In this document: positions 48,430 through 60,000 of the stretch, in pieces
How the letters are laid out: each line of letters starts with the position of its first letter
How positions within the stretch are numbered: position 1 is the stretch's first letter
Source: Anas platyrhynchos
Taxonomy: Eukaryota; Chordata; Aves; Anseriformes; Anatidae
Assembly (NCBI RefSeq): GCF_047663525.1
Contig: NC_092604.1
Location: forward strand, 13,441,501 to 13,505,500
Direction: 5' to 3'
Length of the DNA stretch: 64,000 bases
Made by a program: the position numbers and the translations under genes
The notes under the pieces: generated by a model
Told to the model about the DNA's origin: nothing
Seen by the model: only the letters and a program-made list of their open reading frames with translations
Database searches by the model: none

Positions 48430-50200
48430 TAAGAAGAGGTGTGTGGGGAGAGTGAAATGTGACCATGCTTAACCCTTCGTACAGTGCGGCCCTGCTGTGC
48501 CCCAGCTGCTGGTGGTGGCTGTGAGCAATGCTGCGGGGCTGGCACTGAGCAGGGTGCGGGGCAGTGCTGCCACCACGCAGCCCCTGCAGCCATCGCAGCC
48601 GCACGTCTCCATCCCCGTCCCAGCATCGCACCCGGGCGGCCGCTCCGGGATGTGATTTAAGGGGCATTAATTTTAGCAGCAGCAGCGGTGCCCAATGCCA
48701 CACGCTGCCACAGCAGCACATTGCCGTGAAATTCATGCGCCCAGTACAAACACATCTCCATGAAGAACTCCCTCATTAAACTAAGGGCTGTGCCCAGGAC
48801 TGCTCAGTGCTTTCTGCCCTGTCCCTGGTGTGGGGTGGGAGCCGCCACGCTCCTGTCAGCGCCCCAACCCCAGCACTGCTGCCGCAGAGCCCTCGGGTGC
48901 TCTGGTGCTGCCACCAGCCCCAGCATGTGGGGAATCTGCTCGGTTTGCTCCTGGAGTCACAGCAAACCAGGGCAGTGCCCTTGGAGAGCTCAGGCCGGGT
49001 CTGTGGCCTCGGCTGGGACACCAGCACGTGCCTGGGTCAGAGGTGCTGCTGTGCCCTTCTCTGGGGCAGCCTCTGCAGGCAGGCCAGGAGGCACGAGGGT
49101 CTCGAGGCCCCGTGTCCAGCTCACAGCATTGGCTGTGGCTGCAGGGGGCTGGGGGTGGCCGTTCCTTTGGGATGCACTTCAGCACTTCCACCCCGAAGGC
49201 CATGGGCTGCTGCCCGCGGCACCACGCTGACCACGCACCGGTGGCCGCGCTGAGCTCCTCTGGCTGGCCGGTGGTGGCTGGGTGAGCCCTGGGAGCCTGT
49301 GCTGGATTTGGGACACCTTTGTGCAAAGCCAGGCAGGACGGGCAGTGGTGGCTGGGTGGCACCAGGGGCTGTGAGCACCCAGGCTGCAATCAGCACCCAC
49401 GTCCCAGGGCTCCTGGCACTGCAGGAGGAGAGCAGCCCCTGCTGTCAGCTCACTCTGTGTACTCCCCAAGTCACTGGGCTTTGGTGGTGATTTTTGCAGA
49501 ATATATTTCAACACACGAGGTAAAATCAATGATAAAGCTTCAGGTGCACAAGCAAGGCAGGTCCCTGCCTGTTGAAGCAGAATAAGAGAAAATTCAGAAA
49601 AACTCAGAGGCTTCCAATACAGACTGATGCACTTCAGGGAGAAGGCATCCTTGTTACGTGAGACGGCAGCCACCCTCTCCTGCTGAAGCCTAGTAACAAG
49701 GCATGGAAGGAACAGCTTGCTTTGCTGACCCAGTTGAATGCCCATCTGAATCAATTAAATCTACAACTACCGGGGAAAGACCAGCCCGTGATGGATTTTT
49801 GTTCAGCTGTGCACAGATTGCAACCATGAGCTCTGGTTTAACTCTTCCAGCAAACACAAAACACTAGAAACATTTTCTCCACACTGCGTATTTAAGCAGA
49901 TCTGGGTTTTGGAAGTAAATTTGTTTCTTATCTGCGAATGAACATTTTGAAGTGACCTCGTTCCCCGGCTCCCCAGCTCGCCCGTTCCCCACCAAGCCCC
50001 CGGGCACGCAGGAGGGCAGCGTCCCTGCCTCCCTGCCCTGCTCGGCTGTGCTGCGAGCGTCCCAGCTTCCCCGCAGGCTGTGTTAAAAATCAAGCAGGTG
50101 GAAGGGGCTCAAGAGGCTGTAAATACACGTGCAACACAGCACCAATCCAGGCAAGTGACCACGCAGCCACAAACGCTACCACAGTTTAGATGGAGTTTTC
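48430..50200. other. Intergenic tract, GC-rich then mixed
   Basis: No supported gene. AT-rich patches near 48650-48790 and 49490-49610. Everything upstream of about 50.2 kb is beyond the last MAPKAP1 poly(A) candidate. Confidence 0.35.
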
Positions 50201-50227
50201 TTTTTTTTTTTTTTCCTTTTTTTCTTT

Positions 50228-50233
50228 TTTTAT
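50228..50233 (-). terminator. MAPKAP1: MAPKAP1 distal poly(A) signal candidate
   Basis: TTTATT on +, that is AATAAA on the gene strand, about 1.85 kb after the stop, inside a T-rich run on the + strand. Could be chance. Confidence 0.3.
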
Positions 50234-51721
50234 TTTGTCAATCTTAAGGCTTTCCTGAAAGAAAAATACTGCACATATTGAATATCTACTTAGAATAAAT
50301 AAACCTAAGTGGGTGGCAACAGCATTATGGCCATGAAAACAAGTAGGAGACTTGCGTAACTTTTGATACCAAAGTAGGCAATTTTTTTAGTTCAGTTAAA
50401 AGAATTGAAACTAGGTGGCAAAAGAACATTCACATAACAACTTTAATGTTAAATAGTTCACAAAGCTGATTAAAGGAGTCAGGTACATTGCATCATTTGA
50501 AGGGGCTTTCCCCATTGCATCTGTGCTGCATTTGTGCATATAAAATATTTAAAAATTTAATATCGTACTATAAAATATTGTCTCTCTTGTTTATCCTTTG
50601 CAGAGAAAGAGTCACGGAAGACTGCACCCAGAGACCCGTGTGGTGCAGGCAGGGCCCCCCCAGATGCCCCAGCTCCGGCTCCAGGAGGGCGGCACTCGCG
50701 TGCTTCCAAAGCTAAACCTTTTAGAACTGAGAAGTTCAATGCGACAGACAACTGACACACACCTCTCTGCCTTAGTGCTTACTCCTAAGCTACGTGTTAA
50801 GGCTCAGAAAGTTTTCTTTGTACAAAAGCAAGGTAGGAAAGTGTCCGAGGTGGCATTGCAGCGGGCAAGCAGACGGCCAGGAGGGCGCTCACCCTGCCCC
50901 AAGCAGCCGGCGTGCCGCAGCCTGCCAGCATCAGCTGGGCTCTGAACGGCCTCAGAACGGGAGGCATTTTCTTGATACAAAACCCACTGCAGCAGTGCAG
51001 AGAGCTCCAGCTTCAGTGGCTTTGAGAGATTTATGAAAGACACCTCTGGTGAACTGAACCAAAAATGCAGCTCTGGTTCCCCATAATCCCATTCACATGT
51101 TCCCTGATGTGTTAGACAGACAAGGCCAGAATAGTTACAAATCCCAGTACAAAGTAGGTCTTTGTTTGTATTTTTAAAGAATAATTCTGAGGAAAGGTGG
51201 AGGCACTTCCCAGTGCCCAGGTGCCAGCTGTCTCGCTGAGAGCAGACCTGTGGGTCCGTGGCCCTACGGCGCCAACCCCGCTGCTCCCAGGGGCAGGGCG
51301 ATGCTCTCCTTGTAGCTGCAGAGACGCTGCCTTGGTTTTCAAAACATCCTGCTGACTACAGCAAATAATGTTCCATACAACGTATGCGAAGCTGAAAAGC
51401 ACAGTTAAAGAAAAATATTTTTGAAAAAAATGAAGCAAAAGAGACCTGACTGTCTCAACATTTCTTCACAGATCAGATCCCCTGCAATGGCTGCTGTTCC
51501 CTGGCTCACGGTTGCCTCCTGCACTTCAGCAACAGAAGTGTAACCATCTGGGACTGCAGCCTCCCCCCAAAAGAACTGTGCATCATATGGACCTTGAAAA
51601 AGATTACATCTGTTTATTAATCGTAAAAATGGATACATTTGTCCTACATTTTGTTTTTAGAAATTTGATCATGTCACAAGCAATACCTGTGTGTACGTGG
51701 GTGTATTACAGATGTATATAA

Positions 51722-51727
51722 TTTATT
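51722..51727 (-). terminator. MAPKAP1: MAPKAP1 poly(A) signal, second
   Basis: Minus-strand AATAAA in TAAAATAAATTATATAC, about 355 bases after the stop. A third (51613-51618) follows. Confidence 0.5.
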
Positions 51728-51876
51728 TTAACCAGGCTGTGAAATAATATGTAATCACATCTCTTCTTGTGATTGTACATAATACAGTAATTAAATGATG
51801 CCAGTCTACGTCATTCTCTTATTTCTAATCAAAGGAACCTGAAGCGTAACAGTCTTCTTTCCGGCTGATATGGCTC

Positions 51877-51882
51877 TTTATT
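51877..51882 (-). terminator. MAPKAP1: MAPKAP1 poly(A) signal, first
   Basis: Minus-strand AATAAA about 200 bases after the stop codon. Confidence 0.45.
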
Positions 51883-52080
51883 TTTGTCACAGGGGAGACT
51901 TCCCATCACCAAAGAGGGATAATCTTCCAACCGTGAGAGATGGGATAATTCAGATTTCTTTCCTGGCTGCTCCTGCCTGTTGGCAGCCGGAGCACCGCAG
52001 TCCTGGCTCCCACCTTCCCGGGCTGCATGGAGCGTCTCCTCCTCCGAATTCGGCAGACAGGCGTTCCTCAAGGCCAGGTG

Positions 52081-52206
52081 TTACTGCTGTCCTGATTTCT
52101 TCTCCTTCTGGAAGCTAAAGCTTGTTCTCCTGCTCAGTTTTCTTTGTTTCTGAGCAAAATAATCTGCTCTGGCTGTACTTGCTCGTGACTCTAGAATATA
52201 GTTAAC
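52081..52206 (-). CDS. MAPKAP1: MAPKAP1 terminal coding exon
   Basis: 41 residues plus TAA (52083-52081), beginning [10 protein letters not shown] after acceptor CTTGCAG. Contains the last PH-domain strand/helix and the basic tail [11 protein letters not shown]. Confidence 0.97.
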   Translation of the reverse strand, partial: VNYILESRASTARADYFAQKQRKLSRRTSFSFQKEKKSGQQ

Positions 52207-54054
52207 CTGCAAGACACGAAGTGATATTTCATTTCCTTGCTGTTTCAGTGGAGCAGCCCAGGGAGGGCACAGACCCTCATACCTCTAAACAAGGCGTTAG
52301 TAAAAATGGCAAAAATACAGCAGAAACAGCTCAGAGCTTCAGGAGAAGCCCCCTGCTGCACGGGGCTGCGTCCTGGCTCTTCCTCCTGGGCTCCTTGGGT
52401 GGGCACAGCGTGGCCGTGCCCGGGCTGGGGGCTGGGTGCTGAGCATCCCTCTCTGCTCACCCAACCCTCCTTACCCAGCCTCCAGATGAACGCAGGAAGT
52501 CATGAAGACCCACAATGCTGGTCTAATATAGTAATGGGCTTCAATAAAAGATTTTATCAGCTTTAATAAAAATAATACTTTCATTATGATGTTTGCATAC
52601 TCAGCTAATCTCATAGTTTCCCTGTATTTTGGCACATTTTACTTGATGAAAGCATTTTTAAATGATATTTAACAAGCCTGCTATTCCCTAAATTTATTAT
52701 CTCCAGTGCTTTGTGATAATCACATAGATAATTTTAATGGAAGGTTAATGCAAGAATCAAAAAGATAAAAATGCCCTTTGGTCTGCCATTAGCTGGTTAA
52801 TATGCTGTGGCTTAAAACTTGCACAATTTTATGCACTGTAGAGTGTTTCACTTTCATTGCATATTACAGCTTAAGGCATAAAAATATAGGGAATTTTCAT
52901 GGTCAATAAAGTCTCAGTCTTTCTCACTTGATCATGTAAAAAGCCTAATTTGAAAAGTCTGATTTCTCTGCATCTCTTAATGCTGATGGAATCGAAAATA
53001 AACTGGTAACTTATGCACGAAACCAGAAAATATTTTGTATAAACAATTTGTGAGTTAAGAAAAAAGTACTGTTCAATAATATTTCTCTCTTGAATATTCA
53101 TGCTATTCATAGCAAAACTTTTTTAGACTTCTTATACGAACAGTCTCAGATCTGTCATGTGTTCTGAAGACTGCAACGGTTTATTTAGGGTTAAGTAGGA
53201 ACAAAAGAATTTGTCCTAACAATCCATGAAGTAGTAAAAGCAAATGACATAACGGACAGATTGCAAAAATTACTATTTTAAAAATTTTGAATTGCTAAAA
53301 AATTTTAGATTGCAGAAAATTAAATTTAATCTTCCAATATTGTTACGAAAACTTGTTTCAGAAAGTAAATCAGTCTGTCTCTGCACTGAGCCGCAAGGAA
53401 ACCAAACAACTCTGATAAAGGATCAGGGCGGGAGGAATAACCCGTCTGCCCTGAACAACGTGCCCTCCTGGCAGAGCTCCTGCCCTCTGCGTGAGCCGGT
53501 GCTGGCGCCACCAACCCCACATCGGCCGGCGGATTGAAGTAATCCCTGGGGATTATTTCAGTGCACGGCTCCGCGGCAGCCCAGGCGCTGGCTGCCAAGA
53601 CCCAGCCCCAGCCCTCGGGGGACCCGGCAGGACAGCCCACAGACCTGGACACGTGTCTGAAGGTGCAGGGTGCCCGGACACAATGGAATTCGGTGGCTTC
53701 TGATAAAACTCGGCCGAAGATTGGCATCTCTAAACTGAAAGTGAGTCCAAGAGGCAGCCCTGCGCACAGGACAGGCAGCGTCCTGCATGGCTGCCCGAAA
53801 AGCCAGTAACAGACACTGGGCTGCTAAGGGAGATGCACCTCGCTGCTCCTCAGGCACTGCACCAGCCGTGTATTTCTAGAACCTCCCGAATACTTCCATG
53901 TCTAACAAGTGGTAAAACACTCCGAATTTTGGGTCACGTTAAAATTTAATACTCACCTTCAGTACAATTTCATTGACAGTAGCAGCATCTGATTCAAAGT
54001 AAAGGTGTTTGTAGTCATGATTGCTTAGATATGTAAGTTTAAATATTGCATGAC
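52081..54054 (-). CDS. MAPKAP1: MAPKAP1 (SIN1, mTORC2 subunit), last two coding exons
   Basis: SIN1 is an essential mTORC2 component that recruits AKT and SGK substrates and, through its C-terminal pleckstrin-homology domain, ties the complex to phosphoinositides. Seen on the minus strand: exon 53957-54054 and terminal exon 52081-52206, joined in phase 0. Together they encode about 74 C-terminal residues, from [16 protein letters not shown] through [31 protein letters not shown], to [13 protein letters not shown], matching human SIN1 except for single substitutions (for example KLSRRTS, human KLNRRTS as I recall). This is the end of the PH domain and its tail. Upstream exons lie beyond 64000; I found none up to there. 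GAPVD1 and MAPKAP1 converge, as in human. Confidence 0.97.
52207..53956 (-). other. MAPKAP1: MAPKAP1 last intron
   Basis: 1.75 kb, AT-rich in the middle (52550-53360), GC-richer at 52340-52440 and 53430-53660. No repeat or nested gene recognised. Confidence 0.6.
53957..54054 (-). CDS. MAPKAP1: MAPKAP1 penultimate coding exon
   Basis: 98 nt: two bases of a split codon, then [32 protein letters not shown]. Acceptor TTTGCAG, donor AAG|GTGAGT. Part of the PH domain. Confidence 0.97.
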
Positions 54055-57000
54055 CTGCAAAGATAAGAAAAAAAAGGCTCAGAATATTCCTCTAAAGTTT
54101 CCGCAGAGCTTGTGTGCCTGACAGAAGAAAAACACAGATGGTGATCTTAGCATACCATCAGCACAACAGAAGGAAGTAATGAAACGCTGACAGGCTTCTC
54201 ATGTCATTTCAATTTAAGGCAAGTGGTGGCTTACAGGAGCAGCTGAACTCTATTCAATAAAGTTCATTTTCCCATCACATCCCCACTGCAGGAAATGCAA
54301 AAATCTATCAAATGGCTAGTTAGCTCCCATTCAGCCCAAGACCATATTTCAGTTAAACTACCACATTAGAACTACTTTATGTAACTATTCACTGTATAAT
54401 CGTCAAATGTAGAAGATAAGTGTTATATTTAAAATAAAAGGTCAATTAACCCCAGAATTATCACTCTAAAATCCTCTCCCCAAAACAACACCCAAACCTA
54501 CTCAAGTTGCTTAAGGCAAAGGAAAAATGTCACTGTAAAATACAAAACGGATGCAGCGACGATACTACGAAACTCAGCATCTCTCCTCCTACAAGCAGAA
54601 CACTCAAAATTAAAGTAGAACTGTAATTTTTATCTGTGTAGCACTTTGCTGGCAGGCTTCACTGCTCAGTCCCAAATGGAGGTTTTAAGTGATTAAATGG
54701 ACTCGATCTGATGACAGCCAGGCCAGCCTCCGTGGCTGCCTTTGGAGAATGGCATGGAAACTGGTGACCTTTACCAGCACTGCAGGCAGGACAGGAGGCA
54801 CGGCTTCGGCAGAAAGCTCTGTATGCAAAACATGTAGGAAGGCAAAATATCCTTCACTCGTTCAGACGTTCATGGCTTCAAAAATTAAAATTAAGCATAT
54901 TCTATACATTATACTTTTCCTCCGGTTTTCACATAATTTATTCAGTTCAAAGGTCAAAGTTAGCAATCCATAAAGTAACAGCCACATTACTGTAAATTCA
55001 CATCTTTCGTGAAGGAAAGCTAATTTGAAATCTTATTTACATTATCTAATTCTCCAGATTTCCAAAAAATGACTGATATATGCCCCAGATCTGTGGCCAG
55101 AAAATTTGAGACGTGCGTATTTTACTGTGGCATGTTAATTAAACACCATTATGATGCACTAATCTGGAATATAAATTCTATATTGAAAAATTGGCTAATA
55201 ATAATAGTAAAAAAAAACCTTTAAATCACTTGACAAATGATGCCTTGGTGGTACTAAAAATGCGGGAATTCCTGGCTGCAAGCTAATCAGTATGTTAATG
55301 CATTCACGCCCGACTTCTGCTCGGGACTGAATTCAGCATCTTTACGATTCTGAAAGGCTGCTCCTGGAGACATGACACAGCACTGCAGGCACCGGCACGC
55401 CACGGCAGCTTCCCCTGGACGCCCGAACGCACAGCTCCAGAACGCGCTAAAAAATAAAATAAAAATTGCACCAAACATGGTCTGGAGGATTCCAAGGGAG
55501 GTTTTTTGTATTTGGTTTTGGAAGTTTCCTTGGCGGTTCCTGAGCGTGTGAACGAGGGCCCCTTCCCCTGGCTCGGGTGCTCGTTCCCCTCTTCCCTGCC
55601 CCGGGAGCAGGCGCTGCAGGCCCCGGGACAGCTCTGCTGATGGGGAGGGCAGGGGGACGGGGGGCACCCGGAGCTGAGCCCCCGCTGCCTGCTGGCTGAG
55701 GGCTGCAGTCCCCTGCCATCCACCCCTGGGAGCCCCTTCGGGGACACCGCTGCCCAGCGGGCTCCTCTCCAAGACGGGGCAGCCCGGGCTGGGTTTGCAG
55801 TCCCGCTCCCCTTCTGGTAGACACAACCTGCACCAGAGCTGGAGGGAATAAAGACCCGGTGTGCTGCCAGTCTGCTGCTCGGCCATACATCACCGAGTGG
55901 AGGTGGGGCAGAGAGCCACGCAATGAAATATTAATACAAAAATTTAAGCGAGACCACAGCCTTCGTCATGCCTGGTGAAGAAACCCTCCCCAGTATCCCC
56001 GACTCTCCGCTAGCCCAGTGACCTGCTCCTCCGTTCTGGCAGAAGCATTCATACAGCTGACAGAAGCAGAACACAGAACTTTATTTTGAGGACTTATTTT
56101 AGGATTGCAAAGAGTCAGCTGTTTTGATGACAATTAGAGCAACGGATGCCAATAACAGTTCTGCTGCAGCCTGTGGCAGGAGGCAGCGCTCGCCCTGCTC
56201 CCCGTTCCCCATGGAGGGCCCAGCACTGTGCTCCTGGCAGCCAGCGCCCTGCGGCCCCCTGCACGCAGCCCCGGCACACCCGAGGGCAGTGTCCGTGCCC
56301 GTCCATGCCAAAAGCTGCTCTGAGCCCTGCCTCTCGGGCAGGTGCTGGCCGAGGCACGGAGCTGCCCGGCCGTGACAGGGGACGACAGCGCTGTCCCTGA
56401 GGAGGGACCGAGCGCGCGGCGCCTGCCCCGCTGTGCACAGCCCGCGGCACCGCGAACACGTCCTACACCCTGCCAGGTGATTTAGTGGAAAGAAGCTAAA
56501 AGGACTTTTCTTTAGAAAGCCCCATTATAGCATTATGTTTATGTGCTCCCATGTCCATGTTATACTATTTACAGCATGAAATATTAGTTCATTGATACCA
56601 TAACTGGCACTTTGCTCTGCTACTGTTCTAGCCAGATGGAATTTATGAATTGTGAGATTGATTTCCATTTCCAAGAGTGCTTAAATATGTGATGTACCAC
56701 TTTCCAATAGAACACCACCCTTGACAATTCAGAGATCAATATGAACTTCAATGGTTTTATATTTCCATATAAGAATATCTGGCAACAAACAGCAGTAGCT
56801 CAAGTGGCTTCTGCCATACTTGATGGTAGAATTAAAACAAACGCAGATGTTTTGTGAACAACTTCACCGCAGTGCCTGCTGCATGAACAATGTGTCCTTT
56901 AGTCTGTCTGAAACCCGAGTGTTCAGCTGCAGCAGCTGTCACTGCCCTGCCCCGGGACAAAGCCACGTGTGCACGTACACAGGTACAGCACCTGCCGACG

Positions 57001-60000
57001 AGGTGGCAGCGGCTGGTGGCAAGAGGGAACTCAACAGGGAAACTGTTAATCAGCATTTTGCTATCGATTTTACTGGCTCTGCAATGGAAAATACATGTTA
57101 TTTTCAAATACATTTATCTGATAAAACATCGAAGAAAAGCAAGTGAAATTATAGCCAGTCATCTGTTATCAGACGCTCTTGCCATGCGTGCAGTATGAGC
57201 TCAACAGATCTCTGCAGCCAACTCTGCTACGCCAGGGGAGTGCCCTGGTGCCCGGACAGCCCGGGTGCATCCGAGATGCTGAGGGTGTCCCTGTGTCACC
57301 TGCAGGAACATCTGCTTGGCCCCTCGCCCTGCACGCTGCAGCCAAGACGTGGGGGTTCCCCCAGCCTGCTTGTGCCACTGCCCCACGCCTGCAGCGCTCC
57401 TGCTGTGCCTTGTGGCACTGACGTCCCTCTGACAGCATGGAAGCAGTGTCCTACCGCTGGTGCCCTTTGGACGTATTTTGACAAATCTTTCCTAACCTTT
57501 GAATGCTAACAGGTTCCTAGGTGGTTACACCTGGAGAAAGGCATGCAGGAGACTCAGATAGAAAATGTTAATTCACTGAGAAGGAGGAGAGCTCACTGTC
57601 AGCACGATGTCTTAAACTTAATTGCTTGGCATATCTCCTGGTTTTTAATGTTACTGTACTGACAAAAAAGTGAAGGAAGGGGCTAGTTATGGTATAAACA
57701 GCAATCCTTCCCAACCCAGAGGCACAGCCACACGCAAATCTACTGGTCATGGCTGGAAACCTATCCTCACGGCGTTTGGTGAAACAGTGCTTGTGCAAAC
57801 TGCAGCCTCCCTGCTGCACGTCACCCCCCAACACACACAATTTGGTTTTGTGTTTACATGAGGCAGACAAGAAATTCTGCTAGAAAAGTTTCCAGAATTA
57901 CTGACTAAGATATATGTATGTGCTCATTGGTAAATCTGAAAATTTCTGTCTCAGAAAATACACAAAAATTTTGTGCTCCACTGTGCTTTAATTTATACAG
58001 GTAAAAACAAATTTTCACCTTTAAACTGAAGTAATGCACTTTCTTTATCAGCATCTCAAAACCACACTTTTTGCCTGGAAAACATTGGAAGGATGTGGAA
58101 TTGCACAGGAAAAGACAACTTCTTTACTGAACTTGCCAAGACTAGGAATAGTTTGTCTTCTGCCTTTCCCATCTCTGCCAAAATCAGACTGTATCAAAAG
58201 CCTCTGTTCGTGCCAATCTTTAAAACAGTATGTACTGAATTAAATCACTAATTAGATGAAGGATGAAAAGAATATTCATGATTCAAATAAAACAGAAAAC
58301 AAACACAGGGAAATGCAAATCTATGTTAAAATTTCAATACACCTTGATGATTGCTTTGTCATTACAGGGCCCTAAAGTATAAGTCAACAATTAAGATACA
58401 TATAATATAATCTATAATATATAATAAAGAGCTAGAGAAAGACCTCTCTGAAGAAAAAAAAAACACCTACTTACGGGCATCATTTCACATTATCACCATT
58501 TTCACCACTTTGGAAATTGTGACCACAGTATCAAACCTTGAAATCTCTTCTCACAGACTCGGAAGGGATTACAGAGACTTAAAAATATACTAGTAAGCAG
58601 GCAGGGAACCATGGAAATAAAATACATGGCAAGCAATGTTTCTGTACAGAGACAAGTTTAGCTAAATGTGGTATGAAATGGGGGCATGTCTGTTCATCAG
58701 CCCCTGAGGTATATACTCTAAAGCTTTGGGGAGGGACCCTGCTTTAAATCCGTATGTGCTACGTCAAAAAATGGTGCCGTGACCCTGGGACAGGGCCTGA
58801 AGGTCCTACAAAAATGCAAGTGTTGCACTGCCATCTAAACACCGAACCTGACAACCTCTAATGAACACAAAAACTCAGATGTTTTCTTGCAGGGGCATGT
58901 CACAAGCTGCAGCACAGCCGTGGCTGGATTGCCAGCGATGGAGACTGGACAGGAATCGGGGCATGAAGGCGGGTTATGCCTCCTTCACACCAGCCATCCT
59001 CACCCAAGAGGTGCATCGTTTGGAGGAGATTTCTCCTCCGCAGGTAGCAAATGCAGCCAAAGTTATGGACGAAATGCTGACCCCACCAACATCAGTGGAA
59101 AAAATGTGGAGTTGAGACCAGGCGTTACTGAAGTGGGAACAAATGTTACGGATGTCACGAAAAGAAAGCTGCTGCCCTGCTGCCCTGCTCCATTCTCAGG
59201 GAGCAGTGTATTTCAGGAACACTTTTCCCACAACTCAGGTCTTTATATCCTGCTATAAGCTTATTGTAAAACATTGCTATTAGTGGATGTCTTGTTTCTA
59301 GATGTCCTGTAAAAGACCACTTTCATGTCAAACTATGGTAACTATTCACACTTCTGGATTTTTTTTCCTGAATCCTTTTGTTTCTTCATTGAATTATTAC
59401 CAAAGGCAAAATACTAATAAAGATTTTTGCAAGAATGGTGAAAATCGAGGTGGAACTCAGGCTTGCCCAAAACCTTTTCACCAGCAACCTTGTTTTGGAA
59501 AAAAGATGATAAATAAATCAAAATGCACTAAGCAGTGTTTCCACATGGCAATCGCCTCCTTCATTGCGTCTGCACCTCATCAATCACGCTATTGTCTGCT
59601 TGAAAGGCGAGCCTTGTAAATGTCATATCCACTCAAGCCCAAGGAGAAGCGAATCAAAATGCAGCAAGGAGTTTTAATTGGATAGTGTAATTAAACTAAA
59701 AAACCCCAGCAGAATAGCTTTGACAGGATAGATGAAGACCCCTTTTAATAGGGCTACAAAACATATTTGTTAAAAGGATGAGGCAATGCACGCTCCTGAT
59801 AGTGCTCCAGAGTACTTTTATGAGGAGGCTACTCACTGCTGGATGTTTTTAATAAGTTGCAGCCACCCTTGTGCACGGCACCAGGCAGGAGCAGCCCTTG
59901 CCTCCAAGCCACTGGCAGTGGACACTGAAGCGGTCACCAAGCCGAAGCTGTTCCTTCAAGCCTCCCTTGCTGCCAGCTGCTTCTCCGGGGTGTAAATTGT

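Larger units (their letters stand above)
51590..52080 (-). other. MAPKAP1: MAPKAP1 3' UTR (proximal part)
   Basis: Sequence directly after the MAPKAP1 stop on the minus strand, with three AATAAA candidates (51877-51882, 51722-51727, 51613-51618). The real UTR may extend to about 50.2 kb. Confidence 0.6.

Noticed and set aside
55287-55923. Long minus-strand frames (199 and 158 codons) in the MAPKAP1 intron
   Set aside because: GC-rich patch with three overlapping open frames; no match to the missing SIN1 exons.
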